Program-made: the position numbers and the translations under genes
The notes under the pieces: generated by a model
Database searches by the model: none
What the model was told of the DNA's origin: nothing
What the model saw: the letters and a program-made list of their open reading frames with translations, nothing else
Shown here: piece after piece, positions 45,980-55,559 of the stretch
Position numbering within the stretch: the first letter of the stretch is position 1
Layout: each line of letters starts with the position of its first letter
Assembly (NCBI RefSeq): GCF_014201655.1
Contig: NZ_JACHEX010000001.1
Location: 372,001 to 436,000, forward strand
Direction of reading: 5' to 3'
Origin: Thermosipho japonicus
GTDB taxonomy: Bacteria; Thermotogota; Thermotogae; Thermotogales; Fervidobacteriaceae
Length of the DNA stretch: 64,000 bases

Positions 45980-46408
45980 ATGTTAGCAAGAAGAAATTAT
46001 TTTGACCCATTTGTAGAACTTCAAAAAGAAATTGACAGATTATTTGAAGACTTTGTAAGACCATCAAGATTTGATACCACTCACTTCCCAAAAGTAGATG
46101 TTTACGAAACAGATAAAGAAGTTGTCATTGAAGCTGAACTTCCAGGCCTAAAAAAAGATGACGTTAAAATAACAATTGAAGATAACGTTCTTACAATCAA
46201 AGGCGAAAGAAAATTCAATCGCGAAGACAAAGGAAAGAACTATAAAATAATCGAAAGGGCAGAAGGATACTTCGAAAGGTCATTTGGACTTCCAGAATAT
46301 GTTGATGTAGAAAAAATCAAAGCAAAATTCAACGATGGAGTTTTGACAATTGAACTTCCAAAGAAAGAAACAAAAGACAAAAAAGTTATTGATATACATG
46401 TTGAATAA
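45980..46408 (+). CDS. hsp20: Small heat-shock protein Hsp20
   Basis: A 142-residue alpha-crystallin-type holdase. The crystallin domain spans about residues 38-130 with VDVYETDKEVVIEAELPGL, KKDDVKITIEDNVLTIKGER and the GVLTIELPKKE end motif. It binds unfolding proteins without ATP and would pass them to DnaK encoded just upstream. The start ATG 45980 follows GGGAGGTGGG, 26 bp after dnaK. Confidence 0.96.
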   Translation: MLARRNYFDPFVELQKEIDRLFEDFVRPSRFDTTHFPKVDVYETDKEVVIEAELPGLKKDDVKITIEDNVLTIKGERKFNREDKGKNYKIIERAEGYFERSFGLPEYVDVEKIKAKFNDGVLTIELPKKETKDKKVIDIHVE

Positions 46409-46411
46409 TAA

Positions 46412-46448
46412 AAGAAGGCTCCGAAAATTCGGAGCCTTCTTATTTTTT
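46412..46448. terminator. Bidirectional terminator between hsp20 and fliE
   Basis: A 13-bp stem (AAGAAGGCTCCGA with TCGGAGCCTTCTT) and a following T-run on the plus strand. It serves the dnaK operon and, read on the other strand, could also end the fliE operon. Confidence 0.92.
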
Positions 46449-46459
46449 CACATAGTTAT

Positions 46460-46747
46460 TTAAAATTGCATCCTCATGATTTCCTTATACGCATCAACAA
46501 TCTTATTTCTAACCTCGACTGTAAGTCTCAATGAAATTGATGCTTTTTCTGCTTCTACAATAACTTCGTGGATATTGCTAATTTTTCCAGTTGCAAAATC
46601 ATCTGCCATCTGCTCCGCTTTTTTTTGCTGTTCATTTACGCTCTTTAGAGCATCATTAAGTATTTTCGTAAAATCCGTATTTTGTTTTTTTACGTTTGAA
46701 GGTTTTAAATTTCCATAATTTCCTATACCATTTATTCTATCTATCAT
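46460..46747 (-). CDS. fliE: Flagellar hook-basal body complex protein FliE
   Basis: A 95-residue protein that joins the MS ring to the flagellar rod. The family pattern is present: a Ser/Asn-rich N terminus, [22 protein letters not shown], then [20 protein letters not shown] and the C-terminal [24 protein letters not shown] at 46747 follows GGGAGGTG; the flgC stop lies within that site. It is the last gene of its operon. Confidence 0.94.
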   Translation of the reverse strand: MIDRINGIGNYGNLKPSNVKKQNTDFTKILNDALKSVNEQQKKAEQMADDFATGKISNIHEVIVEAEKASISLRLTVEVRNKIVDAYKEIMRMQF

Positions 46748-46752
46748 ACAAA

Positions 46753-47166
46753 TCACCTCCCAATTTGGAGAGCACTATTTATCATAGCTTTTGTGGTGTT
46801 AAATGCAGTAACATTTGCCTCATATGCTCTTTGAGCATTAATCATATCCACCATTTCCCTTACAACATTTACATTTGGAAGTTTAACATAACCATTTTCA
46901 TCAGCATCTGGATGTGTTGGATCATATACTATCCTAAATGGAGATTTATCCTCGTAAATTTTTTTCACAACTACTCCACCATTTTCCAATCTACCGTTGA
47001 TATTTCTCAAAAGTTCCTGGAACACTGGTACCTTTCTCCTATATGGCTCACCATTTTCAGTTCTTGTTGTTTCTGAATTTGCTAAATTATTTGAAATAAC
47101 ATCTATTCTGAGTCTTTGAGCTGACATTCCCGTCGCAGAAATCGTCATTATATTAAATTCATTCAT
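46753..47166 (-). CDS. flgC: Flagellar basal-body rod protein FlgC
   Basis: A 137-residue proximal rod protein. It begins with the rod/hook N-terminal helix ([20 protein letters not shown]) and ends with [19 protein letters not shown], the conserved C-terminal helix. It follows flgB by 11 bp and its stop overlaps the fliE ribosome-binding site. Confidence 0.96.
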   Translation of the reverse strand: MNEFNIMTISATGMSAQRLRIDVISNNLANSETTRTENGEPYRRKVPVFQELLRNINGRLENGGVVVKKIYEDKSPFRIVYDPTHPDADENGYVKLPNVNVVREMVDMINAQRAYEANVTAFNTTKAMINSALQIGR

Positions 47167-47177
47167 ATTTTACCTCC

Positions 47178-47561
47178 TTACCTAATATTCCTTATAACTG
47201 TGTTGTATCTATCAATATTAGCACTCATAAGCCTGGACAAAGTCTGATATCTAAGCGCATTCTTTACCATTTCTACCATTTCAATATCAATATCTACGTT
47301 ATTACCATCGTTAGTTAATGAAGTGTTTTTTTGAGTCTTAATAATAGGGCTCACAACTTTTGAAGTTTTTTCTATATGTTTCCGTGAAGTTGTTTTTAAA
47401 CTCAACTTCATTTTTGATTCATTTAACAATTCTTCAAAAACAATATATTTTCTTTTGTAATTTGGGGTTTCAGCATTAGCGATATTCTGTGAATGTATTT
47501 CCTGCCTTTTAAGTGCAACATCCATTGCCGCTTTCAAAGTTGAAAAATTTGAATTGAACAT
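47178..47561 (-). CDS. flgB: Flagellar basal-body rod protein FlgB
   Basis: A 127-residue rod protein with the N-terminal helix ALKRQEIHSQNIANAETPNYKR (given in part: HSQNIANAETPNYKR) and a C-terminal helix with MVEMVKNALRYQTLSRLM. It starts at ATG 47561, 21 bp downstream of the DMT transporter gene, after AAGGGGG. The usual downstream genes fliF and fliG do not follow in this window. Confidence 0.95.
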   Translation of the reverse strand: MFNSNFSTLKAAMDVALKRQEIHSQNIANAETPNYKRKYIVFEELLNESKMKLSLKTTSRKHIEKTSKVVSPIIKTQKNTSLTNDGNNVDIDIEMVEMVKNALRYQTLSRLMSANIDRYNTVIRNIR

Positions 47562-47582
47562 GTCTTTACCCCCTTTTCATAG

Positions 47583-48425
47583 TTATTTTTCTACGTGTCT
47601 ATAAAAATTCCTAAAATATTTTTCAGGAATTATTGATAACATCAAAGCAAACATAGTTAAAACTACACCAAAAATCTGTAACATATCAAGCCTTTCAGAA
47701 AGCAAAATAATTGAAAAAATTGTTGCAAATACAGGCTCACCCACAAAAATAAGTGCAGAAGTATTACTTCCAACCACTTTTTGGTACTTTGCCTGTGCTA
47801 TTAACGCATAAATCGTAGCAAAAATCGCTGTAAATAAAGCTACACTAAATATTTTTACATCTATTTTCCATGATTGATTCAAACCAAAGAGTGAATTTAA
47901 CACCGCAACCATTAAAAACTGAGAAGTAAGTAAATCTTTTTCGGGGCTTTTTTTAGAAAATTCTGTAACCAAAACAACATGTAACGCGTAAAGAATTGCA
48001 CAAAAAAACGTTAAAACATCACCAAAATTTATACTATTGATTCCTCCAGAAAGGAGATACTCACCTATCATAGCAATTAAAAATGAAAATATTTGTACCT
48101 TAGTTGGTTTTTCTTTTTCAATAAAATAGGAAAAAATAGGAATTAATACTATATAAAAAGCAGTAATAAAACCACTTTTAGAAGATGTTGTTAGTGTAAG
48201 CCCCCACGTTTGGGCAGCGTATGATACTCCAAGTACTACACCTAATATTAAACCATATTTATTACCTTTTCCAAAAACAAAAAATGAAAGGAGTGTTGCA
48301 ATCCAAAATCTTATAGCGTTGTAAGCAAAAGGAGAAATATCGACTAAAACCATCTTTTGGATGGGAAAAGTTAATCCCCAAATTAATGTAACTAACAACA
48401 AATTTACGATAGCAACTATCTTCAT
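47583..48425 (-). CDS. EamA/DMT-superfamily transporter
   Basis: A 280-residue membrane protein with about ten transmembrane helices in two five-helix repeats (EamA domains). Typical segments are TLIWGLTFPIQK near the N terminus and FVGEPVFATIFSIILLSE in the second repeat. Such proteins export amino acids or other small metabolites, or take part in salvage. It overlaps the phosphoesterase gene by four bases and is followed closely by flgB. Confidence 0.9.
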   Translation of the reverse strand: MKIVAIVNLLLVTLIWGLTFPIQKMVLVDISPFAYNAIRFWIATLLSFFVFGKGNKYGLILGVVLGVSYAAQTWGLTLTTSSKSGFITAFYIVLIPIFSYFIEKEKPTKVQIFSFLIAMIGEYLLSGGINSINFGDVLTFFCAILYALHVVLVTEFSKKSPEKDLLTSQFLMVAVLNSLFGLNQSWKIDVKIFSVALFTAIFATIYALIAQAKYQKVVGSNTSALIFVGEPVFATIFSIILLSERLDMLQIFGVVLTMFALMLSIIPEKYFRNFYRHVEK

Positions 48426-49183
48426 AAATCTCCTCCCAGCTCAAAAATTGATATTTTATCCTTATCAAATTTTTCATTAATGGCAATTAAATTATAACTT
48501 GTTTCTTTTAATTCCTGCTCGTTTTCAGGAATAAACAAAGTAGTTAAATGCCCACCATAAACACAACCAGTATCTATATTTATATCCACTATTTTACCAT
48601 TTATCTTTAAAAAAGAGATTTTGTTATCATATGTTGGAGTATGACCATGAACAAGCACATAACCTTCAATTGGTTCAACTATTCTATACCAAATATTGCT
48701 TTCAGAAAGTGTAATTTCATTTTCCTTTAAAAATGAACTGTAGTCACCTTTCCATCTAATTGCCTTATCTAAAGGATAATTTGAAGGCAAATTTGCATGG
48801 GAAAATAAGAATCTAACCTTTCCATATAAAGTTTCAACATGTAAAAATTTGAGACTCTCAAAAAAGAAAAAGTACTCTTTAATCTTTTCTATACTTGAAA
48901 ATGATTTTAAAGTATAAAGTCCCCCATTATTTTCAGACAACCAACTAGACCTACCTGTCTTTATATATCTAATCATCATATCCTCATGATTTCCCAGCAA
49001 ACAAACTTTAGGTTCAATTTCAATAACTTTATCAACAACCTCTTTTGAACCAGGACCTCTATCAATATAGTCTCCCAAAAATATATACCTTATATTAAAT
49101 TTCCCGAACTTCTTCTTAATATAATCCAATAACAACTGAAATTCATAGAAACACCCGTGTATATCACTAAAAACTGCTATCAT
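48422..49183 (-). CDS. Calcineurin-like metallophosphatase (PrpE/ApaH-type)
   Basis: A 253-residue serine/threonine-phosphatase-like enzyme with metal ligands in FSDIHGCFYEF, GDYIDRGPGS, LLGNHEDMM and LVHGHTPTYD, in the right order. It may act on phosphoproteins or on diadenosine polyphosphates. It starts at ATG 49183 and is the first gene of a minus-strand run into the EamA gene and flgB-flgC-fliE, which is a mixed functional set. Confidence 0.9.
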   Translation of the reverse strand: MIAVFSDIHGCFYEFQLLLDYIKKKFGKFNIRYIFLGDYIDRGPGSKEVVDKVIEIEPKVCLLGNHEDMMIRYIKTGRSSWLSENNGGLYTLKSFSSIEKIKEYFFFFESLKFLHVETLYGKVRFLFSHANLPSNYPLDKAIRWKGDYSSFLKENEITLSESNIWYRIVEPIEGYVLVHGHTPTYDNKISFLKINGKIVDINIDTGCVYGGHLTTLFIPENEQELKETSYNLIAINEKFDKDKISIFELGGDL

Positions 49184-49244
49184 AATTTATCACCCAAAAA
49201 AATTATATAATAGATATATAAAATAATCAAAGGGTGGTGAAAAG

Positions 49245-49529
49245 ATGTTGGTAAAATTTGTCGGAAGCATAAAATATTTACTGGGTAAAAGTAACATAGA
49301 AGTTTGCTTTAAAGACGAAAATGATTTATTAGAGCAAATAAGTAAAAAGCTCAATAAAGAAATTCTAATAAAAATAGACAAGGAAAATAAGAAAACTTTT
49401 TTGATAATAAACGACGAACAAAAGATAAAGCTATCTGTTGTTATACTGAACAATGGTGAAAATATATTGAGAAAAAACAAAATAGAAGATGGTGAATTAG
49501 CAATTATATTACCGGTAGGTGGTGGATAA
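49245..49529 (+). CDS. MoaD/ThiS-like ubiquitin-fold sulfur-carrier protein
   Basis: A 94-residue protein with a beta-grasp-like pattern that ends in a C-terminal Gly-Gly-Gly (ILPVGGG). The C-terminal diglycine is the site that E1-like enzymes adenylate and load with sulfur in MoaD and ThiS. Its coding frame overlaps the start of the ThiF-like gene by one base, as sulfur carriers and their activators often do. The target pathway (molybdopterin/tungstopterin, thiamine or tRNA thiolation) is not shown by the neighbours. Confidence 0.75.
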   Translation: MLVKFVGSIKYLLGKSNIEVCFKDENDLLEQISKKLNKEILIKIDKENKKTFLIINDEQKIKLSVVILNNGENILRKNKIEDGELAIILPVGGG

Positions 49530-50185
49530 TGCTTGATATTTCAAGACATAAAAAATTAATAAGTGGACTAAATCTTAAAAATATAAAAATATTAGTAGCA
49601 GGCGCTGGTGGTTTAGGATCTACCATCCTTAATAATCTTGTAAGAATAGGCTTTGAAAACATAATTATTTACGATCCTAAAATAATAGATCCTCCAGATC
49701 TAAACAGACAAATTCTTTATAACCAAGAAGATCTATATGAAAACAAAGCACTTATAGCATTGAAAAAGCTTAAAAAAATAAACCAAAATTGCAATATTAA
49801 AGCAATAGATAAAGCTCTTCCCACCTACTTTAACGAAAAGGTTGATATTGCTTTTGATTGTATGGACAATATTGAGGGGCGATTAGTTCTAGAAAAAATC
49901 TGCAAAAAGCTACAAATACCAATGATACACGGAGCTGTACAAGAATTTTCTGGGCAGGTTACGGTAATAATACCTCAAATCACAAAATCTCTTTTAGACA
50001 TATACGAAGGATTTGACATTCCAAAAACTCCACAGGTATTTCCTCCAACAGTTCTTGTGACTGCATCAATTCAAGTTTCTGAAGCTATTAAAATTCTTAA
50101 AGGTGATTTTAAAAATGCATTGGTTAATAAAATTCTCTTTTTTAATCTGTTATATAACGACTTTGAAATTCTACAACTAAATTAA
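49529..50185 (+). CDS. ThiF/MoeB-family E1-like adenylyltransferase
   Basis: A 218-residue E1-like enzyme. The ATP-binding segment is LVAGAGGLGSTILNNL, followed by DLNRQILYN (the Asn-Arg-Gln contact for ATP) and DCMDNIEGR. No CxxC pairs for structural zinc are present, unlike MoeB, and no rhodanese domain is fused. It should adenylate the C terminus of the MoaD-like protein encoded just before it. It ends 31 bp before the HD protein gene. Confidence 0.88.
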   Translation: MLDISRHKKLISGLNLKNIKILVAGAGGLGSTILNNLVRIGFENIIIYDPKIIDPPDLNRQILYNQEDLYENKALIALKKLKKINQNCNIKAIDKALPTYFNEKVDIAFDCMDNIEGRLVLEKICKKLQIPMIHGAVQEFSGQVTVIIPQITKSLLDIYEGFDIPKTPQVFPPTVLVTASIQVSEAIKILKGDFKNALVNKILFFNLLYNDFEILQLN

Positions 50186-50225
50186 AAGTGTGTTAGAATA
50201 GATAATATAAAGGAGGTTGTTAACT

Positions 50226-51275
50226 TTGGGATACGGAAAACTCATCTTTATGCTTGGTAATTTATTTACAATTCAAAGGTGGAACAACAAACCAGCAATT
50301 GTAAAATTTTCCGAAGCTGATAATGCCTACACTACGTTGCTAATATCATTTGCATTAAGAGATTACTATAAATTAGATATTGAGCCTTCTTTAAAATGGC
50401 GATTAAACAGGATACTTCCCAAGCTCGTACTCTCAGATGTTTCCCTTGAGTTAAAAGAAAGAATAGAAAGATTATCACCGGATGTCTGGGAAAAAGTAAG
50501 AGAAAAAGCTTTCGTAGAACTATATAATATAGTTGACAAAAGTTCTATAACAAATATAACTTCAGAAAAGTTTGATCCAATCGACAAATTTTCCGACATC
50601 TTAACAAGTCTTTTTGAAGCAAAGGTCAACGGAAAAGTTTTCGATTTTAACAAGCCAATAAAGGAACTCGAAGAAAAACTCCAACCGTATTTAAAGGATT
50701 TCTCTGAAGTTTCCGATATACCTAAATTAATATTTTCAATAGCTTTAAACATGATTTCAATGACAAGATGGAATAGAATGTACAGAAACATAAAATCTAC
50801 AGTTGCAGGTCATTCTTTTGTGGTTACAACAATTGCTTATATTATCTCTGTACAACTTGGCCTTAGTAAAGATGAAAAAGAAAAGATAATAAAAAAGGCA
50901 CTTCTTCATGACCTTCCTGAAGCTTTTACAGGAGATGTAATAACTCCTACAAAAAAGAAAACCCCAGAACTTGATTCTCTTGTATCATTAGTTGAAAAAC
51001 AAATGTTTAATGAATGGGTTAAAGAAAATAAATCACTTAGTCACTTAGAAAAATATGAAGATTTTGCAGCTGATCCATTTTCAGGGGATACTGGGAAAAT
51101 AGTAAGGACAGCCGATCTTTTTGCTGCATTGCTTGAATGTGCTCTTGAAATTTTTTCTGGAAATAAGGAAAAGTTATTCCAAAGTGTATTTTTTGACTTA
51201 AAAAAGACTCTGAAAAAATTTAAAGAAATTGATCTCGGTCAATGGATTGACGAAATCGAAGAAATAGTTTTTTAG
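50226..51275 (+). CDS. HD-domain phosphohydrolase (YfbR-like group)
   Basis: A 349-residue cytosolic protein whose C-terminal half is an HD domain: VAGHSFVVTTIAY supplies the first His, KALLHDLPEAFTGDV the His-Asp pair, and a later Asp lies in VRTADLFAALLE. Nucleotidase or dNTP-hydrolase activity is typical for the YfbR-like group. The N-terminal 170 residues are helical and unassigned. TTG at 50226 is chosen for its spacing from AGGAGG (50211-50216); TTG at 50217 is too close to it. Confidence 0.82.
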   Translation: MGYGKLIFMLGNLFTIQRWNNKPAIVKFSEADNAYTTLLISFALRDYYKLDIEPSLKWRLNRILPKLVLSDVSLELKERIERLSPDVWEKVREKAFVELYNIVDKSSITNITSEKFDPIDKFSDILTSLFEAKVNGKVFDFNKPIKELEEKLQPYLKDFSEVSDIPKLIFSIALNMISMTRWNRMYRNIKSTVAGHSFVVTTIAYIISVQLGLSKDEKEKIIKKALLHDLPEAFTGDVITPTKKKTPELDSLVSLVEKQMFNEWVKENKSLSHLEKYEDFAADPFSGDTGKIVRTADLFAALLECALEIFSGNKEKLFQSVFFDLKKTLKKFKEIDLGQWIDEIEEIVF

Positions 51276-51291
51276 TTAGGGGGGAGCACTA

Positions 51292-51900
51292 TTGTTTAAC
51301 TTAAAAATCTTTAAATCTGGAATTGTTTTTTACATTGATAAATATGAAAAATTAGACACATTATTCAAAGAGATTGACAATAAAATGCACGATATAAGAC
51401 AGTTTTTTGATGATAGCGAAAAAATAATGATCAAAATTGAAAATTTTAAAGAAAAAATTCATGATATTCCCAAAATAATTGAAAAATTTGAAAGTTATAA
51501 TCTAAAAGTTAAAGGAATATTGACTGAACATTATGATGAAAAAGAAACTCCAATAAAAAGAGAAGAAGATAAAGAAACGACGCTAATTATAATTAAAAAT
51601 ATAAGATCAGGTCAAAAACTAAATCACACAGGCCATTTAATAATTGTAGGTAACGTACATTCTGGTTCTGAAATAATTGCAAATGGTTCTATTGTAATTT
51701 TTGGCCAATGTAGTGGAATTGTACGTGCAGGTATTAAGATTAAGCCTTCATATATTCTTGCGCTTTCAATGAACACTCCTCTAGTTCAAATTGGAGAAGT
51801 AAAACATCAAGTAAACAATAATTATAAAAATCCAGTCTTTATTTATGAAAAAGGAGGAAAATTATTTTTTGATGAGTTTAAAAAGGAGGAAGAATTGTGA
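51292..51900 (+). CDS. minC: Septum site-determining protein MinC
   Basis: A 202-residue division inhibitor. The C-terminal beta-helix domain (about residues 100-185) is clear: [39 protein letters not shown] and [14 protein letters not shown] (each quoted in short form: [14 protein letters not shown]). The N-terminal domain is divergent. MinC blocks FtsZ assembly away from mid-cell; minD and minE are not adjacent. It starts at TTG 51292 and overlaps secA by four bases. Confidence 0.88.
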   Translation: MFNLKIFKSGIVFYIDKYEKLDTLFKEIDNKMHDIRQFFDDSEKIMIKIENFKEKIHDIPKIIEKFESYNLKVKGILTEHYDEKETPIKREEDKETTLIIIKNIRSGQKLNHTGHLIIVGNVHSGSEIIANGSIVIFGQCSGIVRAGIKIKPSYILALSMNTPLVQIGEVKHQVNNNYKNPVFIYEKGGKLFFDEFKKEEEL

Positions 51901-54467
51901 AATTATTCGACAAAAATGAAAGGGTTATAAAAAAATATTGGAAAAAAGTAAACAAGATCAAAAAGATAAACCTTGAAAGTAAAAAATTAACTGAATTAAT
52001 TAATTCCATGAAAACAATTAAAGAAAATATTACACTTGAAAATATTGACGAATATCTTCCAGAAGTTTTTGCAATAGTAAGAGAAGTATCCAAACGAGTA
52101 ATTGGATTAAGACCATTTGATGTACAACTTATAGGTGCAATGGTTCTTCATGAGGGGAAAGTTGCAGAAATGAAAACAGGTGAAGGAAAAACTCTAGTTG
52201 CAACTATGCCGGTTGTATTAAATGCACTACTTGGAAAAGGTGTTCATCTTGTAACTGTAAATGATTATCTTGCAAAAAGAGACGCTATGTGGATGGGACC
52301 TATATATCTTGCTTTGGGACTTAGAGTCGGCGTTATAAACACACAAAACAAATCGTATGAGGTTATTTGGAAAAATAAAGAACTTGCAAAAAAGGCGTTA
52401 AATGAAAATTTGAGTGTTTGGCCTCAAGGTTTTAATGGAGAATTTCTTGAAGATGAGGTAAAAAATAAAGAAGCGCTAGAAGCTTATCAGGTTGAATTGA
52501 AGGAAATCAGCAGAAAAGAAGCATATGAGTGTGATATAACATACGGAACAAATACAGAGTTTGGATTTGATTACTTAAGAGATAATCTTGTAATTGACCT
52601 GGAGGATAGAGTTCAAAGAGGACATTTTTATGCGATAGTAGATGAAGTAGATAGTATCCTTATAGACGAGGCAAGAACTCCTTTGATAATAAGTGGTCCA
52701 TCAAAAACAAAAGCTTCAGATTATATTCGCTTCAATCAAATTGCCAAAAAGCTTGTAAAAGACAAGCATTTTACTATAGACGAGCAGAAAAAATCTGTAA
52801 TACTAACAGACGAAGGTATTGAATATATCGAAAAACTTTTAAATATAGAAAATCTCTATGACCCTGAACACGTTAATAAAATGTATTTCTTACTAAATGC
52901 TTTAAAAGCACATTACCTGTTTAAAAAAGATGTAGATTATATTATACATAACGGCGAGATTATAATAGTAGATGAATTCACAGGTAGACTTCTTCCAGGA
53001 AGAAGATACAGCGGAGGGCTTCACCAAGCTATTGAAGCAAAAGAAGGAGTTAAAATCAAAGAAGAGTCGGTTACTTATGCAACTATAACATACCAGAATT
53101 ACTTTAGAATGTATGAAAAACTTTCTGGTATGACAGGAACTGCTAAAACAGAGGAAGAAGAATTTAAACAAATATACGGTATGGAAGTAGTTGTTATTCC
53201 AACTCACAAACCAATGATCAGAATAGATAGAGACGATTTAATTTACAGAACAGAAAACGAAAAATTTGAGGCAGTCGTAAAAGAAATTAAAAAACGCTAT
53301 GAAAAAGGACAACCTGTTTTAGTGGGTACAACATCCATTGAAAAAAGTGAAAGATTGAGTAAAATGCTAAGCAAAGAAAAAATACCTCACAACGTCTTAA
53401 ATGCAAAACATCATGAAAAGGAAGCTCAAATCGTTGCATTAGCTGGCCAAAAAGGTTCAGTTACAATTGCAACTAATATGGCCGGTAGGGGTACAGACAT
53501 TAAATTAGGTCCCGGTGTAAAGGAGTTAGGCGGGTTACTTATAATCGGAACTGAAAGACATGAAAGTAGAAGAATAGATAACCAACTTAGAGGTAGAGCT
53601 GGAAGACAAGGTGACCCAGGTGAATCTATATTCTTCTTGTCCTTAGAAGATGATATTATAAGAATATTTGGTGGAGAAAAACTTGAAAAAATAATGAATC
53701 TAGTAAAAATTGAAAAAGGCGAGCCTATATACCATCCTATGCTTACAAAATTAATAGAAAGAGTTCAAAAAAAGGTTGAAAGTATAAATTTTGGAATAAG
53801 AAAAAATTTGCTTCAAATGGATACTGTTTTGGACACACAAAGACGAGCAATATATAGTTATAGAGAATATTTACTTTCAGGAAATATCGATGAACACTTT
53901 AACGATGCAATAGATGACTTTATTGAAAGAAGGCTTGAAGAATTTTGTGAAAAAGGCGTTTGTAATGTAGAAGAAATAAAAGAATCTTTAAAAATATTAA
54001 ATATTAGTCTTGATAAACTACCTGATACTAGAAACGAACTAAAAGAATATCTAAAAAATCTTTTAATAGAAAAATTTGAAAATAAAAAGGAAGAATTGGG
54101 AGAAGATTTCCCAAAAATTGGAAAGTTCATAGCATTACGTGTAATAGACGAAAATTGGAGACAATATCTTGAAGAAGTTGAACATGTAAAAGAAGCAGTA
54201 AGCCTTAGAGCATATGGTCAAAAAGATCCAATCTTAGAATTTAAAAAGGAAACATTTAGAATGTTTGATGAGATGATGGCAAAAATATTTGAACAAACTA
54301 TAATCTATACATTAAACATAAGAAAAATCACTGATGAAGCCGAAAAAGAGTCAGAAAACGAGCTGAAAAAAATAAATACCCAACACGATGAATTTACACT
54401 TGTAAACAGAAAAGAGAGAAGAGTTGCAGAAAAGAAAGGAAAAAAGAAATTAAAAGTCAAGAGGTGA
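51897..54467 (+). CDS. secA: Preprotein translocase ATPase SecA
   Basis: The motor for Sec-dependent export, 856 residues. The DEAD-like motor has Walker [12 protein letters not shown] (about residue 100), Walker [17 protein letters not shown], the preprotein cross-linking region, and motifs GRGTDIKLG and RQGDPGES in the second motor half. The C-terminal zinc-binding Cys motif is absent and is replaced by a lysine-rich tail, as in many thermophiles. GTG at 51897 starts the frame within minC. Confidence 0.97.
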   Translation: MKLFDKNERVIKKYWKKVNKIKKINLESKKLTELINSMKTIKENITLENIDEYLPEVFAIVREVSKRVIGLRPFDVQLIGAMVLHEGKVAEMKTGEGKTLVATMPVVLNALLGKGVHLVTVNDYLAKRDAMWMGPIYLALGLRVGVINTQNKSYEVIWKNKELAKKALNENLSVWPQGFNGEFLEDEVKNKEALEAYQVELKEISRKEAYECDITYGTNTEFGFDYLRDNLVIDLEDRVQRGHFYAIVDEVDSILIDEARTPLIISGPSKTKASDYIRFNQIAKKLVKDKHFTIDEQKKSVILTDEGIEYIEKLLNIENLYDPEHVNKMYFLLNALKAHYLFKKDVDYIIHNGEIIIVDEFTGRLLPGRRYSGGLHQAIEAKEGVKIKEESVTYATITYQNYFRMYEKLSGMTGTAKTEEEEFKQIYGMEVVVIPTHKPMIRIDRDDLIYRTENEKFEAVVKEIKKRYEKGQPVLVGTTSIEKSERLSKMLSKEKIPHNVLNAKHHEKEAQIVALAGQKGSVTIATNMAGRGTDIKLGPGVKELGGLLIIGTERHESRRIDNQLRGRAGRQGDPGESIFFLSLEDDIIRIFGGEKLEKIMNLVKIEKGEPIYHPMLTKLIERVQKKVESINFGIRKNLLQMDTVLDTQRRAIYSYREYLLSGNIDEHFNDAIDDFIERRLEEFCEKGVCNVEEIKESLKILNISLDKLPDTRNELKEYLKNLLIEKFENKKEELGEDFPKIGKFIALRVIDENWRQYLEEVEHVKEAVSLRAYGQKDPILEFKKETFRMFDEMMAKIFEQTIIYTLNIRKITDEAEKESENELKKINTQHDEFTLVNRKERRVAEKKGKKKLKVKR

Positions 54468-54471
54468 AATA

Positions 54472-55191
54472 ATGAAAATCCAGGGAATTATTTTTACAAC
54501 TAATGAAGTACCTAGAAAACTTTATAAATTAAAAAGTGGAAAAGTACGTGAGTTAAAAAAATCTGGACCCGTAATATTGAACCCTGGTGATTATATTGCA
54601 ATTGCTGAATATTTACTTGAAATCCCTCTTTTTGGTGATGTCTCTGCTATCGAAGAATCGGAAATTGAAGAGGTAGAATTATCAGATGAATTTGAAAACA
54701 TTTTAAAAAGATTAATTGAATTAAGAAAAAACAAAAATGCTGAAGAAAATTTTTCTTTAGAAGACTTCGTAATTGACGAGGAGAATATTGATAATGTAAT
54801 AGAAGAAGTAGAAACACTCTTGTCGCTTACTTCAGATAATCTACCCGACGATGAAGAAGCAGCTATAAATCTAATTGAATCAATAGATGATTCAAAAATG
54901 ATCACAAAAGTAAATTATATAAAAAGCTTTTTCAAAAAATTCCCAGACTCAAAACTTGGCGGAGATCTCATATTGGACACTGCAAAGAAAGTTTATTCCA
55001 CACTTGGAGATAGATATATAGCAAAACTACTTTGTAAGAAAATAATTTTACATTATTCAGATGATTTAGAATTATGCCACAATGCACTAAATTTATTAGC
55101 ACTTGTTTACAAAGAAGAAGGAAATGTAATGTGGCTTACTTATTCGGAAATTGCCAAGCATGTTGAGGTGATGCTAAATGAAAACAAATGA
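54472..55191 (+). CDS. Protein of unknown function with a cNMP-binding-like N terminus
   Basis: A 239-residue cytosolic protein. The first 65 residues (LYKLKSGKVRELKKSGPV, LNPGDYIAIAEYLLE, SAIEESEIEEV) follow the strand-and-glycine pattern of cyclic-nucleotide-binding domains, but the phosphate-binding cassette is not conserved. A very acidic linker (about 75-135) and a helical, TPR-like C terminus follow. No family is recognised with confidence. It starts 4 bp after secA and overlaps the next small cNMP-like gene by 14 bp. Confidence 0.65.
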   Translation: MKIQGIIFTTNEVPRKLYKLKSGKVRELKKSGPVILNPGDYIAIAEYLLEIPLFGDVSAIEESEIEEVELSDEFENILKRLIELRKNKNAEENFSLEDFVIDEENIDNVIEEVETLLSLTSDNLPDDEEAAINLIESIDDSKMITKVNYIKSFFKKFPDSKLGGDLILDTAKKVYSTLGDRYIAKLLCKKIILHYSDDLELCHNALNLLALVYKEEGNVMWLTYSEIAKHVEVMLNENK

Positions 55192-55495
55192 GATAAAAAA
55201 AGGAGAAAAAATATTTGAGGAAGGTCAAGAAGCAAAATCAGTTTATTTAATAAAGTCTGGCGAAGTAGTAATAAAATTTGGTCAATTAGAAGAAAAAATG
55301 GAAAAAAATGACGTTATTGGAATTGAGTCACTAATTAATGAAAATTATACAGAAAGCGCAATTGCTCATACAGATGTAAAATTAACCGAATTAACACCCG
55401 AAGAGTTTAAAGAATTATATAGTGGCACTGATGTTGAAAAAAAAGCTATTAAATCATTTACTAAAAGGACAATGAAGCTGCTTGGCTGGCTTTAA
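55178..55495 (+). CDS. Stand-alone cyclic-nucleotide-binding-like domain protein
   Basis: A 105-residue protein that is almost only a cNMP-binding fold: KKGEKIFEEGQEAKSVYLIKSGEV is the classic start of such domains, followed by NDVIGIESLINENYTESAIA. There is no DNA-binding helix-turn-helix and no kinase. The Arg that contacts the cyclic phosphate is not present in the expected place, so it may not bind a nucleotide. It overlaps the preceding gene and lies before the methylmalonyl-CoA genes. Confidence 0.75.
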   Translation: MKTNEIKKGEKIFEEGQEAKSVYLIKSGEVVIKFGQLEEKMEKNDVIGIESLINENYTESAIAHTDVKLTELTPEEFKELYSGTDVEKKAIKSFTKRTMKLLGWL

Positions 55496-55559
55496 TCGTA
55501 ATTTTCTAAATTTGATTAACTACCTTAGCAATGTTAAAATTTTAGCGGAGGTGATGATT

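Noticed and set aside
55482-55559. N-terminal extension of methylmalonyl-CoA epimerase
   Set aside because: The extra 26 residues are not family-like, lie partly in the previous gene and precede the real ribosome-binding site at 55547-55551.
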